Both the position numbers and the translations under genes were made by a program. A stretch of 64,000 nucleotides of DNA from positions 199,724 to 263,723 of the forward strand of contig NZ_KZ477988.1 of the NCBI RefSeq assembly GCF_002837185.1, written 5' to 3'. Of the stretch, positions 11,801-19,579 are shown one piece after another. The stretch is from Pseudomonas fluorescens. GTDB lineage: Bacteria; Pseudomonadota; Gammaproteobacteria; Pseudomonadales; Pseudomonadaceae. Position 1 is the stretch's first letter. Each line of letters starts with the position of its first letter. The notes beneath the pieces are model-generated. The model was not told the origin of the DNA. It did not search any database and saw only the letters and a program-made list of their open reading frames with translations.

Positions 11801-12231
11801 TCACTCGTGTCACCCTGAAGCTGGGCGTGGACTACGGCTCCGACCTGGACCTGGTGAAGGAATTGTTACTGAAGGCCGCACGGGAAAACCCGCGGGTACT
11901 GAAAGAACCTGAACCCCATGTGTACTTCCTCAACTTTGGCGAAAGCACGCTGGACCATGAGCTGCGCATGCATGTGCGCGACCTGGGCGACCGCAACCCG
12001 GTGCTGGACGAGGTCAACCGCTTTATCAACCGTGAGTTCAAGAAGCAGCACATCAACATCTCGTTCCGGCAGATGGAGATCTACCTGAAAAACCTCCACG
12101 GCCAGGAATACAAACTGGTGCCGGCCGAGGATGAGCGCAAGACCATCACCCCGCCCGAGCAGGATGCCCCCGAGCCGCCCGCCGCAAAGGTCGAAGATGC
12201 GCCTGAACCCCCGCCGAGCAAACTCGACTAA
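8854..12231 (+). CDS. mscK: Large mechanosensitive channel, MscK/KefA type
   Basis: A 1125-residue MscS-superfamily channel that opens under membrane tension to release solutes. A cleavable signal peptide (residues 1 to about 22, ending VHA) precedes a roughly 450-residue periplasmic domain rich in Gln, Leu and Asp with strong coiled-coil character. About ten membrane helices follow, then the MscS pore and beta domain: LSVGLGFGMQEIFANFISGI, RPVRIGDTITIGNLSGTV and the VPNKTFITGQLINW region. The tail is acidic and Pro-rich. The size matches MscK/YbiO-like giant channels. The ATG at 8854 is chosen because it gives the signal peptide. By position it is the PA5022 counterpart (from memory). Confidence 0.88.
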   Translation: MPTLRTFLATALLGLTLCVGTVHAADPPSADAIQQTLDKLPDRKLPDADMKALQGILQQTLTYLANKQDYEQRLADLKRQLEDAPRQTVENQRELTRLKATKIVPVAQRYASLPVPQLEQLLVQRSTQQGDLQKELADANSLTIAAQTRPERAQTEISSSQTRIQQINAILKTGKDNGKALNADQRNQLNAELAALNALIPLRRQELAGNSQLQDLGNSQHDLIQEKTARLEQEIQDLQTLINQKRLAQSQQTVTQQSIEAQKAGGSSLLATESAANLKLSDYLLKSTDRLNDLTQKNLQTKQQLDTVTQSDSALDEQINVLKGSLLLSKILYKQKQALPRLTVDRDLADDIANIRLYQFEVNQQRELISSPSAYVDNLLANQPPDDVTPQLRRTLLELAITRSDLLERLSRELSALLNESITLQLNQKQLLSTATTLRATLDEQMFWIPSNKPLDTEWLETVPAHLSKQVTTLPWASSVSELYDGLTQRPLLFLPLLLLIGALLWRRKALYQRLNKVHLDIGHFKRDSQWHTPQAILINILLAMPVSLGLALCGYALQIDARGQNANLGSALLQIAQAWLVFYTAYRILAPGGVAELHFRWEKPQVEFLQGWVRKLGLVVLALVAVVAIAEHQPAALAEDVLGIAVVLTCYGLMAWLLSRLLLNSPTHEKASLFRKTIGLVFTALPIALFIAVCFGYYYTALKLSDRLINTLYLLMFWLVIEATFVRWLSVAARRLAYARALAKRQAAKDAGEGEAVVEEPTLDIEKVNEQSLRLIRLALLGGFIAALYWVWSDLISVFSYLDNVTLYEYTSGTGANISMVPISIGDLLGASIIIGITFALARNLPGLLEVLVLSKLDLAQGSAYATTTLLSYIIAGVGFVTTLSTLGVSWDKLQWLVAALSVGLGFGMQEIFANFISGIMILFERPVRIGDTITIGNLSGTVSKIRIRATTITDFDNKDIIVPNKTFITGQLINWSLTDTITRVTLKLGVDYGSDLDLVKELLLKAARENPRVLKEPEPHVYFLNFGESTLDHELRMHVRDLGDRNPVLDEVNRFINREFKKQHINISFRQMEIYLKNLHGQEYKLVPAEDERKTITPPEQDAPEPPAAKVEDAPEPPPSKLD

Positions 12232-13743
<1,512 letters not shown>

Positions 13744-13747
13744 CCGC

Positions 13748-14149
13748 TTAGATAAAGGTCTCCACGGACACCCCGAAACGCTCGGCCAGCCAACGAATCT
13801 GACGCACGTTGAGCTGGCGCTTTCCGCTCAATATCTCCGAGACGACTGACTGTGCCCCAATCCCCGGAAGGTCGCTCTGGGTGAGATTGTGCTCGCGCAT
13901 CATGTAGCGCAGCACATCGACCCCGCTGGCGACGGGCATTGGGCGGTGTTCACGGTCATAAGCTTCGATCCAGTCACTGAGAATGTCGACCAGGCTCATC
14001 AGCGGGCTGTCCTCGTCTTCACCCACGAGGCTCAACAACTCATCCAGACCGCATACCAGTGCGTCGTAGTCCGCCTCGTTTTCCGGCTTGCGCAGCACCG
14101 GCGAAACGAACTGCCAGTGTTCTGCCGCTACTTGCATAAGCGCGCTCAT
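13748..14149 (-). CDS. higA: HigA-type antitoxin (XRE family)
   Basis: A 133-residue antitoxin. An N-terminal toxin-binding half is followed by a C-terminal helix-turn-helix (residues about 75-125, REHNLTQSDLPGIGAQSVVS and onward). It should neutralise HigB and repress its own operon. I chose the ATG at 14149 because it forms an ATGA overlap with the toxin stop and has GGAAGG about nine bases upstream; an in-frame start six codons earlier is possible. The toxin-first order is typical of higBA. Confidence 0.9.
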   Translation of the reverse strand: MSALMQVAAEHWQFVSPVLRKPENEADYDALVCGLDELLSLVGEDEDSPLMSLVDILSDWIEAYDREHRPMPVASGVDVLRYMMREHNLTQSDLPGIGAQSVVSEILSGKRQLNVRQIRWLAERFGVSVETFI

Positions 14150-14442
14150 CTGTTTTTTTCCTTCCATTTGTCCTTCTCATAGTCGCGGTGGTCCAGCAGG
14201 TGCTTGATGTAAACGCGCTGCATTCGATACTGCACCGACGCGATCAACCTCAGCTTGTTACCGCCAATATCAAACACATGAAATTCACCTACCTTGTCCG
14301 TGGCGGGAAACATGGCTTTCATTGCAGCGAAGTCCTTGGGGGCGTTGCGCTTGATCACGCGATACCACTGGTCCAAAGCCGTTGCCGAGCGCGGCCATGT
14401 TTCCTTTGCTTCCCAGATCCTCTTTTCACTGATGACTCGCAT
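14146..14442 (-). CDS. higB: HigB-type mRNA interferase toxin
   Basis: A 98-residue toxin of the HigB family (PF09907 type). It is basic, with the N-terminal signature RIWEAKETWPRSATALDQWY and the central GGNKLRLIASVQYRMQRVYI strand region typical of ribosome-dependent RNases of the RelE superfamily. It would cut translated mRNAs when freed from HigA. Translation of the antitoxin is coupled through a four-base overlap. The pair lies alone between selO and trxC, consistent with acquisition as a small module. Confidence 0.9.
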   Translation of the reverse strand: MRVISEKRIWEAKETWPRSATALDQWYRVIKRNAPKDFAAMKAMFPATDKVGEFHVFDIGGNKLRLIASVQYRMQRVYIKHLLDHRDYEKDKWKEKNR

Positions 14443-14451
14443 GCAACGTCC

Positions 14452-14510
14452 CTATCGCATCTTGCTATGGAGGTTAAACCTGATTTCCGACTATCGCAAT
14501 TTGCTATAGC
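14452..14510. promoter_or_regulatory. higBA promoter region with two palindromic operators
   Basis: Two copies of the 19-base pattern CTATnGCAAnTTGCnATAG lie at 14452-14470 (two mismatches) and 14491-14509 (only unpaired spacer positions differ). Their centres are 39 bases apart. They flank a plausible minus-strand promoter (TTGCGA about 17 bases from TAACCT), and the proximal copy abuts the higB ribosome-binding site. They are the obvious candidates for HigA autoregulation. Confidence 0.7.
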
Positions 14511-14552
14511 CGTAAACAGACCAATGGCGCACAACAGCAAGCCTAGACAGAC

Positions 14553-14591
14553 GACTCATTCGGCGCGGAAGAAACTGTGAGCGAATGAGTC
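14553..14591. repeat. Perfect 10-base inverted repeat upstream of trxC
   Basis: GACTCATTCG and CGAATGAGTC are separated by 19 bases. The element lies between the higBA operators and trxC. It could mark the edge of the toxin-antitoxin module or form a hairpin in the trxC leader. Confidence 0.5.
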
Positions 14592-14664
14592 TCTGCATCC
14601 AGCCTTGATAAATCTCAGCCCCGGCACCAGATACAACCTATTGGCCAGCCCCCAGGAGCCTCCG

Positions 14665-15099
14665 ATGTCTGAACCTCTCGTAATCCCCTGCCCTCATTGC
14701 AACGGTCTCAACCGCATCCCCGGCGCACGCCTGGGTGATGCGCCCAAATGCGGCCGTTGCAAGCAGCCAGTGCTGTTGAACAAGCCGTTTGAATTGAAAC
14801 AGGGCGACTACGCCAGCCAGATCAAGGGCGACCTGCCGTTGCTGGTGGACGTGTGGGCTGACTGGTGCGGGCCGTGCAAGTCGTTTGCGCCGGTATTCGA
14901 GCAGGCCGCCGGGCAGCTTGAAGGCAAATGCCGGTTGGCCAAGCTGGACAGCGAGGCCAACCAGCAGTTGTCGGCTCAGCTGGGGATTCGCTCGATTCCA
15001 AGTTTGATTCTGTTCAAGAATGGCCGGGAAGTGGCGCGCCAGAGTGGGGCATTCCCATTGCCACAGTTGATGAGTTGGTTGCGTAGTCAGGGCGTGTAA
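14665..15099 (+). CDS. trxC: Thioredoxin 2 (TrxC)
   Basis: A 144-residue cytoplasmic thioredoxin with an N-terminal zinc-binding extension (Cys9, Cys12, Cys29, Cys32) and the active site WCGPC at residues 67-71. These are the features that separate TrxC from TrxA. It reduces protein disulfides and is usually induced by oxidative stress. The ATG is preceded by CAGGAG. A REPIN follows the gene. Confidence 0.95.
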   Translation: MSEPLVIPCPHCNGLNRIPGARLGDAPKCGRCKQPVLLNKPFELKQGDYASQIKGDLPLLVDVWADWCGPCKSFAPVFEQAAGQLEGKCRLAKLDSEANQQLSAQLGIRSIPSLILFKNGREVARQSGAFPLPQLMSWLRSQGV

Positions 15100-15127
15100 G
15101 CCGAACCTTCAGAACAAGGCGGGACAG

Positions 15128-15215
15128 TGTGGGAGGGGGCTTGCCCCCGATAGCGGTGTAGCAGTGACACATAAGTGCCTGACACTCTGCCATCGGGGGC
15201 AAGCCCCCTCCCACA
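15128..15215. repeat. REPIN (two inverted GTGGGAGGGGGCTTG REPs)
   Basis: Left REP near 15128-15153 and right REP near 15191-15215 in inverted orientation, with a non-conserved spacer. It sits between the convergent trxC and DUF6124-type genes and could end both transcripts. Confidence 0.92.
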
Positions 15216-15228
15216 TTTTGTCCGTGTT

Positions 15229-15471
15229 TCAGCCTTGGGACAGTGGGGCTTGGCGGTCCATCATCTGGCTGATCAGCATGACGCCCAGCTCGCTCAGTTG
15301 ATGGATAGCCAAAGCCACATCGCGGTATTCACCGGTGAGGTCGTTGGATAAATTGAGCAATAAGGTGCGGACCGAGGAGAAGGTTTCGTAACTGTTGATG
15401 ACCAGCGCTTCGGTGGGGAGGTTGGGTGTAACGGTGAATAAATTCATATTTTCGTTCTCTGCCAGGGCCAT
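15229..15471 (-). pseudogene. Shortened DUF6124-family gene
   Basis: About 80 codons from the ATG at 15471 encode the conserved core of the DUF6124 family (TEALVINSYETFSSVRTLLL, then YRDVALAIHQLSELGVMLIS). Full-length members I remember carry another 40 or so N-terminal residues (a Pro-rich start and an AAERALD-type segment), which are missing here, so this is probably a 5'-truncated copy. A TTG seven codons upstream and an ATG eight codons downstream are alternative starts. Function of the family is unknown. The structured leader upstream is intact, so a short protein may still be made. Confidence 0.55.
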
Positions 15472-15477
15472 CGCCTG

Positions 15478-15647
15478 CTTGCTACTAAACAAGGGGCGGC
15501 AGCTGTACGCAGGTTAGTAGACCGGTAGAACGAAAGCAAAACCCGGCGCACCCGAAGGTGCCCTGCGCACAGCTACCATCGACAGGCAAGAAACGCCATG
15601 GTTTGGAGCGGTGCACATGCTTTCGTCTGAGCGGGCTACTAAACCCG
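15478..15647 (-). ncRNA. Structured leader RNA candidate upstream of the DUF6124-type gene
   Basis: On the minus strand, in order: a hairpin CGGG-TTTAGTAG-CCCG (15647-15632), a 16-base arm GGTAGCTGTGCGCAGG (15577-15562), a GCACC-TTCG-GGTGC tetraloop hairpin (15561-15548), the word CTACTAA, the second arm CCTGCGTACAGCTGCC (15513-15498, pairing along its full length with two G-U wobbles), and a hairpin CTTG-TTTAGTAG-CAAG (15493-15478) seven bases before the ATG. The outer hairpins share one loop but have different stems, and both loops are complementary to the central CTACTAA. This looks like a folded regulatory RNA. Confidence 0.6.
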
Positions 15648-15819
15648 ATCACTGAACATTCAGCGACCGGCAAACCTTAGAGACGCCCATCCAGACGCAC
15701 AAGCCGGCGGATTCTGGCGTAGCTGTAGGCAAGGTTACAAGGCCAATCCCCTGCTGCCAGACCGCTCCTACAGCCTTCGTAGGATAAGTCCCAGAAACCC
15801 AACTGAAATGCAATCCAAA
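15648..15819. other. Intergenic stretch without a recognised gene
   Basis: Between the leader RNA candidate and the next REPIN there is no credible coding sequence. It should carry the promoter for the DUF6124-type transcript on the minus strand. I could not place it with confidence. Confidence 0.4.
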
Positions 15820-15908
15820 TGTGGGAGGGGGCTTGCCCCCGATTGCGGTATGTCAGCCAGCTTATCTGTAGCTGACACACTGCTATCGGGGGCAAGCCCC
15901 CTCCCACA
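15820..15908. repeat. REPIN
   Basis: An inverted pair of GTGGGAGGGGGCTTGCCCCC REPs lies 23 bases beyond the stop codon of the ParA-type gene, where it may serve as a transcript end. Confidence 0.92.
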
Positions 15909-15931
15909 TTGGGTCTGTGTAGCCCTTAGGA

Positions 15932-16702
15932 TCAGGCGTTTTCCAGCAGGTTATGCAATTCAACAAACTGCTGCGTCAGCTTGTGCCGTGGGTCCAGGTG
16001 AATCAGCGGCTTGCTCTCCTGGTGCGACTCACGCATGCGCACCGAACTGGCCAGGTACACCGGCAGCACCGGCAGCCCTTCGGCAATCATTTCATCGAGT
16101 ATCTGCTGCGGCAGGCTTGCCCGGGCCTGGAACTGGTTGACCACGATACCTTCCACTTCCAGGCCTTCGTTATGGTCCTCCTTCAATTCTTCGATTTCAG
16201 CCAACAGCCCATACAGGGCCTGGCGCGAAAAGCTGTCGCAATCAAAGGGAATCAGCACACGATCAGCGGCGATCAGCGCCGAAACCGCATAAAAATTCAA
16301 GGCCGGTGGCGTGTCCAGGTAGATACGGTCGTAGTCCTCGCTCAGCTCATCCAGCAGCTTTCGCAGCTTGTTGATCTTGTGCTTGGCCTCAAGCTTGGGC
16401 TGCAGGTCCGCCAGTTCCGGGGTGGCGGTGATGACATGCAGGTTGTCGAAGGGCGTCTCGTAGATATCCACCTTGTTCTTCTTGGAAAACGGCCCGGAAG
16501 ACAGGGTTTGCTTGAAAAAGTCGGCGATCCCCATGGGAATATCGTCACCGGTCAGCCCGGTGAGGTACTGGGTGGAGTTGCCCTGTGCATCGAGGTCCAC
16601 CAACAGGGTTCGATAACCTTCGCTGGCGCTGACGGCCGCCAGGTTGCAAGCGATGCTGGACTTGCCCACGCCGCCTTTCTGATTGAACACCACGCGCCGC
16701 AT
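15932..16702 (-). CDS. ParA-family ATPase
   Basis: A 256-residue deviant Walker ATPase of the ParA/MinD/Soj family. The P-loop KGGVGKSS is at residues 9-16, the switch region contains [11 protein letters not shown], and the DTPP motif follows around residue 130. Such proteins position plasmids, chromosomes or cellular machines on a nucleoid or membrane surface. There is no parB partner next to it, so it is an orphan. The ATG at 16702 is preceded by GGAGG, whereas a longer in-frame start lacks a ribosome site. It appears to be the PA5028 counterpart (from memory), the last core gene before the pigment cluster. Confidence 0.85.
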   Translation of the reverse strand: MRRVVFNQKGGVGKSSIACNLAAVSASEGYRTLLVDLDAQGNSTQYLTGLTGDDIPMGIADFFKQTLSSGPFSKKNKVDIYETPFDNLHVITATPELADLQPKLEAKHKINKLRKLLDELSEDYDRIYLDTPPALNFYAVSALIAADRVLIPFDCDSFSRQALYGLLAEIEELKEDHNEGLEVEGIVVNQFQARASLPQQILDEMIAEGLPVLPVYLASSVRMRESHQESKPLIHLDPRHKLTQQFVELHNLLENA

Positions 16703-17018
16703 GGAAAAACCTCCGCGTATCAATGAATAACCCGAGTGTAGAGCGCAAAAGCGCCGGTTAGCTACCTCGTTCATCCATCCGCTGTGTCTGGCTCACAAAT
16801 GAATGGGAACGCTGCCACAATCCGGTTCGCCCCTCGGTCGCCGACGATCTGTAAATTCCTCCCACTTATTTGTGAACAATCGTGAACAAATTTTAACCAA
16901 TATTTGCTAGAACCCCGCAGCACCGGGATAATGCGCGCCATTCGGCCATTGTCCTCTGTCCCGGAATCCGGGGCCATTGGCCGCACATGGAAGCCCGCAG
17001 GGGCGGGATAACTTCTCA
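16703..17018 (+). promoter_or_regulatory. Divergent control region of the aryl polyene operon
   Basis: 316 bases without a gene separate the ParA-type gene from the 20-gene pigment block, so the operon promoter should lie here. The AT-rich core (about 16860-16915) holds two direct TGAACAA copies at 16873-16879 and 16883-16889, exactly one helical turn apart, followed by TTTTAACC and TTGCTAG. These are candidate regulator and RNA polymerase sites. No known consensus was matched. Confidence 0.45.
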
Positions 17019-17738
17019 GTGATCAACTTCAACATCGCCCAATGGCGCGCCTGGGCTCCTGGCCTTGAGAGTGCGGACGACTGGCACGCCTGGTGCCGGG
17101 ACCCGGTGTTGCTGCCTGTCAGCGACGCGTCTCCCGATGTGTCATTTTTGCCAGCTATGCAGCGCCGCCGCCTGAGCCGACTGGCGCGCATGGCGTTCAG
17201 CGTCGGCTGGCCGCTGGCCGAAGGCCTTGACGACCTGCCGCTGGTGTTCATTTCCCGCCACGGCGAAACCCCGCGCACCCTCGACATCCTCAGCGACCTG
17301 GCCAACGAGCAGCCACTGTCGCCGACCCAGTTCAGCCTGTCGGTGCATAACGCGGTGATTGGCCTGTGGTCGATCCTGCGCAATGAAACCAGCGAGATGA
17401 CTGCCCTCGCCGCCGCCGGTGATGGCCTCGAACACGGCGTGCTCGAAGCCGCCGCATTGCTCAACGAAGGCGCCCCGGCCGTGTTGCTGGTGCTGACCGA
17501 AGAACAACCGCCCCAGGCGTACGCCAGCTGGATCGCTGACGTGCCCTTCCCCTATGCCCTGGGCCTTTTGCTGACGCCGGGCGACGAGTGGCAACTGGAA
17601 CTAAACAGCAGCGCTGTCCAACTCACTCAAACCCAGTGGCCTCACGCCCTGAACCTGCTGCGCACTCTGTTGACCGAACAGGGCGCCTGCCAACATGCCT
17701 GGAAGAACCGAGTATGGAACTGGCGACGCAAGTCCTGA
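17019..17738 (+). CDS. Chain-length-factor-like beta-ketoacyl synthase (aryl polyene)
   Basis: A 239-residue protein of the short ketosynthase-like family (PF13723 type). It resembles only the N-terminal part of a ketosynthase and shows no active-site Cys motif, as expected for a chain-length factor that pairs with a true ketosynthase. In the E. coli aryl polyene system the counterpart would be ApeC, acting with ApeO. GTG at 17019 is the likely start, with GGGGCGGGA upstream. It is the first gene of the block and overlaps the next by 25 bases, so translation is coupled. Confidence 0.78.
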   Translation: MINFNIAQWRAWAPGLESADDWHAWCRDPVLLPVSDASPDVSFLPAMQRRRLSRLARMAFSVGWPLAEGLDDLPLVFISRHGETPRTLDILSDLANEQPLSPTQFSLSVHNAVIGLWSILRNETSEMTALAAAGDGLEHGVLEAAALLNEGAPAVLLVLTEEQPPQAYASWIADVPFPYALGLLLTPGDEWQLELNSSAVQLTQTQWPHALNLLRTLLTEQGACQHAWKNRVWNWRRKS

Positions 17739-18526
17739 ACGACAAACCACGGCAGGCCTATTACTGGCGCCTGTTCGCCACGGCCGCCAGCTTCTTTGTG
17801 TTCGGCGTCGGCGGGCTGTGCCTGCGCTTGCTGGTGTTCCCGCTGCTCAGTTGCCTGCCGGGCGACGCCAGGCAGCATCAACGACGCGCGCGCCACACCA
17901 TCAGTTGCCTGTTCTGGTTTTTCATTCGCCTGATGAAAGGGCTGGGCATCCTCACGTACAGCGTCGAGGGCGCGGAAAAGCTCGGCCGCCCTGGCCAGAT
18001 GATCGTCGCCAACCATCCGTCGCTGATCGATGTCGTGTTCCTGATCGGCCTGATGCGCCAGACCAATTGCGTGGTCAAGCAGAGCCTGTTCCAGAACCCG
18101 TTCACCCGCGGCCCGGTGCGCGACGCCGGCTACATCAGCAACGATGGCAGCGCCGACATGCTCGATGCCGCCGCCGATGCCCTGCGCGCGGGGCAAACCC
18201 TGATCATCTTTCCCGAAGGCACCCGCACCACGCCAGGCAGCGCGCCGGCCTTTCATCGCGGCGGCGCGGCCATTGCACTGCGCGGTGCGACGATCATCAC
18301 CCCGGTGGTGATCAAGGTCAGCCCGACCACCCTGACCAAGGCCGAGCCCTGGTATCGCATTCCCAAATGCCGATTTCACTTCAGTTTGCGCGTGGGGGCC
18401 GATATAGAACCACACGCGTTTGCCGCACTGGGCCCCGCGCCCCAGGCGTCACGCAAGCTCAACGATTACCTGCATCACTATTTCATTAAGGAGCTCGCCG
18501 AAGATGAGCGACCAACACCGCCTTGA
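17714..18526 (+). CDS. PlsC-type lysophospholipid acyltransferase (aryl polyene cluster)
   Basis: A 270-residue 1-acylglycerol-3-phosphate acyltransferase-like protein. It has an N-terminal membrane helix (about residues 20-45), the catalytic H-x4-D motif at His101-Asp106 (NHPSLID) and the FPEGTRTTPG substrate motif near residue 170. In aryl polyene clusters such enzymes are thought to attach the polyene acyl chain to a lipid carrier, which is inference here. The ATG lies inside the end of the preceding gene. Confidence 0.85.
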   Translation: MELATQVLNDKPRQAYYWRLFATAASFFVFGVGGLCLRLLVFPLLSCLPGDARQHQRRARHTISCLFWFFIRLMKGLGILTYSVEGAEKLGRPGQMIVANHPSLIDVVFLIGLMRQTNCVVKQSLFQNPFTRGPVRDAGYISNDGSADMLDAAADALRAGQTLIIFPEGTRTTPGSAPAFHRGGAAIALRGATIITPVVIKVSPTTLTKAEPWYRIPKCRFHFSLRVGADIEPHAFAALGPAPQASRKLNDYLHHYFIKELAEDERPTPP

Positions 18527-18773
18527 GCACGACATAAAGACGCTGATCATCGAGGCCCTGGGCCTGGAAGACATCAGCGCCGACGACATCGGCAGCGACC
18601 AGACCCTGTTTGGCGAGGGCCTGGGCCTGGATTCGGTCGACGCCCTGGAACTGGGTCTGGCGATTCAGAAAACGTACGGCATCAAGATCGACGCCGACGC
18701 CAAGGACACGCGCAATCACTTCACCAACGTGGCCAGCCTTGCGGCATTCGTCACGGCCAGACAGGCAGCTTGA
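18504..18773 (+). CDS. Acyl carrier protein 1 (aryl polyene)
   Basis: An 89-residue acidic carrier protein with the phosphopantetheine site GLGLDSVDALEL (Ser44). It would hold the starter or growing polyene chain, like one of the ApeE/ApeF pair. It overlaps the acyltransferase gene by 23 bases and is separated by nine bases from the second carrier gene. Confidence 0.92.
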   Translation: MSDQHRLEHDIKTLIIEALGLEDISADDIGSDQTLFGEGLGLDSVDALELGLAIQKTYGIKIDADAKDTRNHFTNVASLAAFVTARQAA

Positions 18774-18782
18774 GACCGGACC

Positions 18783-19037
18783 ATGCAAACTCGTGACGAT
18801 ATTTTCAACACCCTGCGCGACGCCTTGGTGGAACTGTTTGAACTGGAGCCCGAGCGCGTCACACTGGACGCCAACCTGTACCAGGACCTGGAAATCGACA
18901 GCATCGATGCCGTGGACCTGATCGACCATATCAAGCGCCAGACCGGCAAGAAGATCGCCGCCGAGGAGTTCAAGGCGGTGCGTACCGTCAATGACGTGGT
19001 TGAGGCGGTGTACCGTCTGGTCCAACCCGCCGCATGA
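18783..19037 (+). CDS. Acyl carrier protein 2 (aryl polyene)
   Basis: An 84-residue carrier protein with attachment site DLEIDSIDAVDLI (Ser40). It differs enough from the first carrier (LEID versus GLGLD) to suggest separate roles, for example starter versus extender loading. An ATGA overlap couples it to the next gene. Confidence 0.92.
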   Translation: MQTRDDIFNTLRDALVELFELEPERVTLDANLYQDLEIDSIDAVDLIDHIKRQTGKKIAAEEFKAVRTVNDVVEAVYRLVQPAA

Positions 19038-19579
19038 GCCGGCTGATCGGCCTTGGCCTGTTGCTGGCGGGGCTGCTGTACCCCTTTGCGGTGTATTACG
19101 GCACCGAGCATTTTGCGCCATGGCAATTCGGCCTGCTGTTGGGCAGCCTGTGGTTGCTGCGCGCGTTCACTGCTGCACGACGCCCCGGCAGTCGCTGGAT
19201 GGCGCTGGTGGTGATCGTGTTTTGCCTGGCGCTGGCCTGGTTCGATAACCCGCAATGGCTGCGCTGGTACCCCAGCCTGGTCAGTGGGTTCATGCTGGCA
19301 CTGTTCGGCCTGAGCCTGAAATACGGGCCGCCTATGGTCGAGCGCCTGGCGCGCATGACTGAGCCGGACCTGCCGTCGAACGCGGTGCTGTATACGCGCC
19401 AGGTCACCGTGGTGTGGAGCGTGTTTTTTCTGTGTAATGGCCTGCTCGCTGCCGCCCTCACCTTGTGGGCGCCGCTGAGCTGGTGGACGTTGTACAACGG
19501 CTTGATCGCCTACGGGCTGATGGGGCTGTTGTTTGCCGTGGAATGGCTGGTACGACAAAGGGTTCGAGGCCGCGTATGA
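19034..19579 (+). CDS. Small integral membrane protein (COG4648 type)
   Basis: A 181-residue protein with about five to six hydrophobic helices and short loops, including the segment LVSGFMLALFGLSLKYGPPM. It belongs to the membrane protein family regularly found beside the carrier proteins in aryl polyene clusters. The role is unknown; anchoring the synthase to the inner membrane is a guess. ATGA overlaps on both sides. Confidence 0.75.
   Translation: MSRLIGLGLLLAGLLYPFAVYYGTEHFAPWQFGLLLGSLWLLRAFTAARRPGSRWMALVVIVFCLALAWFDNPQWLRWYPSLVSGFMLALFGLSLKYGPPMVERLARMTEPDLPSNAVLYTRQVTVVWSVFFLCNGLLAAALTLWAPLSWWTLYNGLIAYGLMGLLFAVEWLVRQRVRGRV

Noticed and set aside
14188..14580. A 130-codon plus-strand frame opposite HigB
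   Set aside because: It overlaps the clear HigB toxin and its operators, and has no ribosome site or recognisable motif.
15128..15908. CRISPR-like array suspected from repeated GGGGGCTTGCCCCC blocks
   Set aside because: The repeats are inverted REP pairs with irregular spacing and no cas genes, i.e. REPINs.
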